Origin: an uncultured Muribaculaceae bacterium
Lineage (GTDB): Bacteria > Bacteroidota > Bacteroidia > Bacteroidales > Muribaculaceae
Assembly: GCA_910583675.1 (NCBI GenBank)
Contig: CAJTYH010000045.1
Span: 1 to 20,627, forward strand
Direction of reading: 5' to 3'
DNA: 20,627 nucleotides
Positions 16,510 to 20,627 of this stretch are shown piece after piece (position 1 is the first letter of the stretch; each line of letters begins with the position of its first letter). Made by a program: the position numbers and the translations under genes. A model generated the notes under the pieces. That model saw only the letters and a list, made by a program, of their open reading frames with translations, was not told the DNA's origin and ran no database searches.

Positions 16510-16553
16510 ATGAATTACGTTCATATACGCGTCCGATTCCGACACGATCGGAA
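16510..16553. repeat. Two adjacent inverted repeats
   Basis: ATGAA-TTACG-TTCAT (16510-16524) and TTCCGA-CACGA-TCGGAA (16537-16553) each have perfect arms around a 5-base centre, with 12 bases between them. They lie downstream, on the minus strand, of the -7-like box at 16574-16581 and could be protein-binding sites or RNA hairpins in a leader. No known operator is recognised. Confidence 0.35.
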
Positions 16554-16573
16554 CATCATCATGTTTCCACCTA

Positions 16574-16581
16574 CAAATATA
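16574..16581 (-). promoter_or_regulatory. Putative -7 box in the gap before the glycosidase operon
   Basis: The minus strand reads TATATTTG, identical to the box at 16377-16384. No TTG is present at -33. A transcript from here would start near 16568 and pass through the two inverted repeats toward the terminator. Confidence 0.35.
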
Positions 16582-16655
16582 GCGATAATTATTATAACGA
16601 TAGATACCTTCACACTTTTTAACTAACATCTACTTCCCTATCCCAGAGAGCCATA

Positions 16656-18494
16656 CTACTTTCCGATACCGTCCGGTCGAACAAGCTCATCATAATCAAG
16701 ACGGGATGGAAGCATAATTCGTTCCGGAGCCGTATATTGGGACGAATGTATGTCACGCGTTGCATCATACCAGCTGGTCTGCACGCTACCCAACGACAAC
16801 AGAAGATTGTAAATGTCATCATTTACGCCACGCCGGTCGGCAGAAGAGCGAAGCGCATCCACCACTTCGGGATTCTCCACGCCGTACCGCTCAGACCACC
16901 ATACCACAAAAGGTACGCTGTTCTGGTAATACGCCCTCTGCCCCTCCTGCTCATGCGGGGCATTTTTTCTACCCATCATGGCACGGAAATCATACACCTC
17001 CTCCCCATGATCAGACACATATACGATCACAGCCTTGCGATCACGGAAAAAGTCAAACAGACGTCCCATGACAAGGTCGTTATATGCCGTTGCATTGTCA
17101 TATTCGGCAATCTCCCTGAGCATATCCTCGTCAAGCCACTCTTCATGTCTGAATTTACCGACATCCTCCATGTCGAAGGGAGCATCCCACCCTTCACGGG
17201 GATAACGCGCCGAAGCCTTTATATGCTGTCCCATAAGGTGGAACAGGTAAAAATTGTTTCCGGAACCGGGAGACAGGGAATCAAGTTCGTTTACAAGTCC
17301 AAGGTCATAGCGGTATTCACGGCCATTGCGATAAGTATAGCATTTGTCAAGAAGCACCGGATTGAACAGAAAAACGTTTACACCGGTATTGAAAGGGGAC
17401 GTTTTCCCGCCAAACTGTTGCTGATTCTCGAAAAGCCATACGTTGAATCCGGCATTTCGGAACAGCAACGGCACATACGGCGACCTGTTCCATCCGCGTC
17501 CAGACCGGTTGTCGTTGGCCGTAAGGAGCGACCTGAGCACTTGAGTAGTCATGGTTGCACGGCTCATCATATCCGTATAGGCCACCAACCGGCCATTATC
17601 CATTTCGCGTTGCATGGCCGGGGTCGTAGGCAATTCATACCCGTAAATGCCGGCATGGTCACGAATGTACGACTCACCTATCACAAACACGACATCAAGC
17701 GAATCCGTCTTGGCACAAGCTACATCCTCCCCCAACGTGTCGTTCAAGCGTTCCCACTCACTCAACTCATTCCTGCTCACGTATACATAATGGATGGAAT
17801 AAAGCACCGAGGTCGGCAGATCGGAATAGGCATGCCCGAAGCGACGGCTGTTTTTACCGATGAAACTTTCCATCCCGTTGAAATCCTTCGCGGCATAAAG
17901 CTCTCCGAATCTGCACGCCTCCACGATTCCGTAAACCGAAAACGCCGCACACAGCGACACAAAAATATAAGGCGCTAACAGACGGCATCTCGTAGCCTTG
18001 AAACGGAAGAAAACATACCCGTATACCTTGCGATACTCCAGAAAGAGGTAGGCGATCCACAACCACGCGGCAGATCCCAAGGCGACAATCGCCCCACGGC
18101 TTCCGATAAACGTGCTTATGAACTCTGAAGTCTCCCCTCCGTCCGTCTCAAGCAGAAGCATGATAGTTTCGGGAGAAATTATCAGCCCGAATTCCAGCCA
18201 AAGAAATACATATGCCACGTAGCATGGAGTGGCCAATGCAAGAAACAGATACTGCAACCAGCGACGGCCAACGGCCGCACACAGCGCAGTGGCCAATGTC
18301 GCGCTCAACACTCCCAACCCTATGGAAGGCATCGTATATTCAAAATTCCTCGTCAGAATCCCTCTTATGGCACCCGGATCTATCAGCACGAAAAAGCAAA
18401 AAAAGAACGGCCACAGCCCGGCCATCTTTGAAACGATAGCAGATAGCCCCGTTCCAAGATTTTTATTAAGACAAATGGGGGGGGTAAATTGCAT
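16656..18494 (-). CDS. Phosphoethanolamine transferase-like membrane protein (alkaline phosphatase/sulfatase superfamily)
   Basis: The 612 residues resemble EptA-type enzymes, which move phosphoethanolamine from phosphatidylethanolamine to lipid A or other envelope glycans at the outer face of the inner membrane. About five membrane helices (roughly 26-40, 57-75, 79-102, 135-152, 171-192) precede a periplasmic catalytic domain. It contains VVFVIGESYIRDHAGIYGY (268-286; metal ligand Glu274), a Thr-rich nucleophile segment SRATMTTQVLRS (311-322; Thr314 the likely nucleophile), FHLMGQH (His423) and VYVSDHGEEVYD (Asp495, His496). The expected zinc-site residues are thus present and length is slightly above the family norm. 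The acceptor cannot be read from sequence. The ATG at 18492-18494 lacks a clear Shine-Dalgarno sequence; Met24 is an alternative start. It follows the rpoC terminator by about 45 bases, with a near-consensus box TTTATTTG at 18529-18536 that could be its promoter. Confidence 0.88.
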   Translation of the reverse strand: MQFTPPICLNKNLGTGLSAIVSKMAGLWPFFFCFFVLIDPGAIRGILTRNFEYTMPSIGLGVLSATLATALCAAVGRRWLQYLFLALATPCYVAYVFLWLEFGLIISPETIMLLLETDGGETSEFISTFIGSRGAIVALGSAAWLWIAYLFLEYRKVYGYVFFRFKATRCRLLAPYIFVSLCAAFSVYGIVEACRFGELYAAKDFNGMESFIGKNSRRFGHAYSDLPTSVLYSIHYVYVSRNELSEWERLNDTLGEDVACAKTDSLDVVFVIGESYIRDHAGIYGYELPTTPAMQREMDNGRLVAYTDMMSRATMTTQVLRSLLTANDNRSGRGWNRSPYVPLLFRNAGFNVWLFENQQQFGGKTSPFNTGVNVFLFNPVLLDKCYTYRNGREYRYDLGLVNELDSLSPGSGNNFYLFHLMGQHIKASARYPREGWDAPFDMEDVGKFRHEEWLDEDMLREIAEYDNATAYNDLVMGRLFDFFRDRKAVIVYVSDHGEEVYDFRAMMGRKNAPHEQEGQRAYYQNSVPFVVWWSERYGVENPEVVDALRSSADRRGVNDDIYNLLLSLGSVQTSWYDATRDIHSSQYTAPERIMLPSRLDYDELVRPDGIGK

Positions 18495-18531
18495 TATGGG
18501 ATAATTTTGATTGTTTTTCTAACAGCTGCAA

Positions 18532-18595
18532 ATAAAAAATCCCGGCAACTTACGGAGATGCTCCTTTAGGGACGCACACCCGCGAAATTGCCGGG
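18532..18595 (-). terminator. Rho-independent terminator of the rpoC operon
   Basis: CCCGGCAA (18541-18548) pairs with TTGCCGGG (18588-18595), extended by two more pairs after a C-A mismatch. On the minus strand ATTTTTTATTT follows, as expected for a terminator 42 bases after the rpoC stop. The region between the arms is unusually long (about 35-40 bases) and can form an inner stem, for example GGAG-CAT-CTCC. Confidence 0.75.
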
Positions 18596-18636
18596 ATATA
18601 TTGGGTTATATCAATGCCTCATCGGCATATCGAACA

Positions 18637-20627
<1,991 letters not shown>

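Larger units (their letters stand above)
16336..16655. other. Intergenic region downstream of the transferase gene
   Basis: These 320 bases separate the transferase stop from the terminator at 16301-16335. They hold two identical -7-like octamers on the minus strand (TATATTTG at 16377-16384 and 16574-16581) and two inverted repeats (16510-16524 and 16537-16553). I see no convincing protein gene of useful length on either strand. Confidence 0.6.

Noticed and set aside
16619..16822. A 67-codon minus-strand frame overlapping the end of the transferase gene
   Set aside because: It is out of frame with a conserved gene, starts inside it and has no domain or own start signal.
16737..17978. A 413-codon open frame on the plus strand
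   Set aside because: It is antisense to the phosphoethanolamine-transferase-like gene whose catalytic motifs are intact; its protein has no signal, domain or sensible composition.
18614..18628. ATGCC-TCATC-GGCAT inverted repeat just after rpoC
   Set aside because: It has only 5-bp arms and no T-run, and the true terminator follows at 18541-18595.

Overview
The window looks like a chromosomal piece of a Bacteroidales gut bacterium. Supporting signs are a hybrid two-component system of the Bacteroides polysaccharide-sensor type, a SusB-like GH97 enzyme, a C10 peptidase with BspA-like repeats and a sorting-type tail, a beta-prime subunit with a long insertion in its trigger loop, and several -7 boxes of the Bacteroidetes form TAnnTTTG. 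Most starts lack a Shine-Dalgarno sequence. The fairly GC-rich coding sequence and the protein style would fit Muribaculaceae, but that family assignment is a guess.

All protein genes lie on the minus strand; only one tRNA is on the plus strand. In minus-strand reading order, from high to low coordinates: the 3' part of rpoC (cut by the window edge) with a terminator; a membrane phosphoethanolamine-transferase-like enzyme; a 374-base gap with two promoter-like boxes, inverted repeats and a strong terminator hairpin; a six-hairpin glycosidase-like protein followed 43 bases later by a GH97 alpha-glycosidase, probably one operon; a 2015-residue secreted C10 cysteine peptidase; a YdeI/OmpD-associated family protein; then, beyond the plus-strand tRNA with anticodon CAT, a 1330-residue hybrid two-component regulator; and the start of a secreted carboxymuconolactone-decarboxylase-family protein cut by the left edge.

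Functionally this is a housekeeping anchor (rpoC, tRNA) beside envelope and nutrient genes. The two glycosidases carry export signals and could jointly trim glycans, the peptidase would degrade or bind extracellular protein, and the transferase would decorate envelope glycolipid. No SusC/SusD pair is present, so neither the hybrid regulator nor the glycosidases sit in a classical polysaccharide utilisation locus within this window.

The most interesting non-coding signal is the promoter, short leader and Rho-independent terminator just ahead of the glycosidase pair (about 16294-16409 on the minus strand). It could be a small RNA or a transcription-attenuation leader. I found no CRISPR array, insertion sequence, rRNA or phage gene, and no clearly new multi-gene system.
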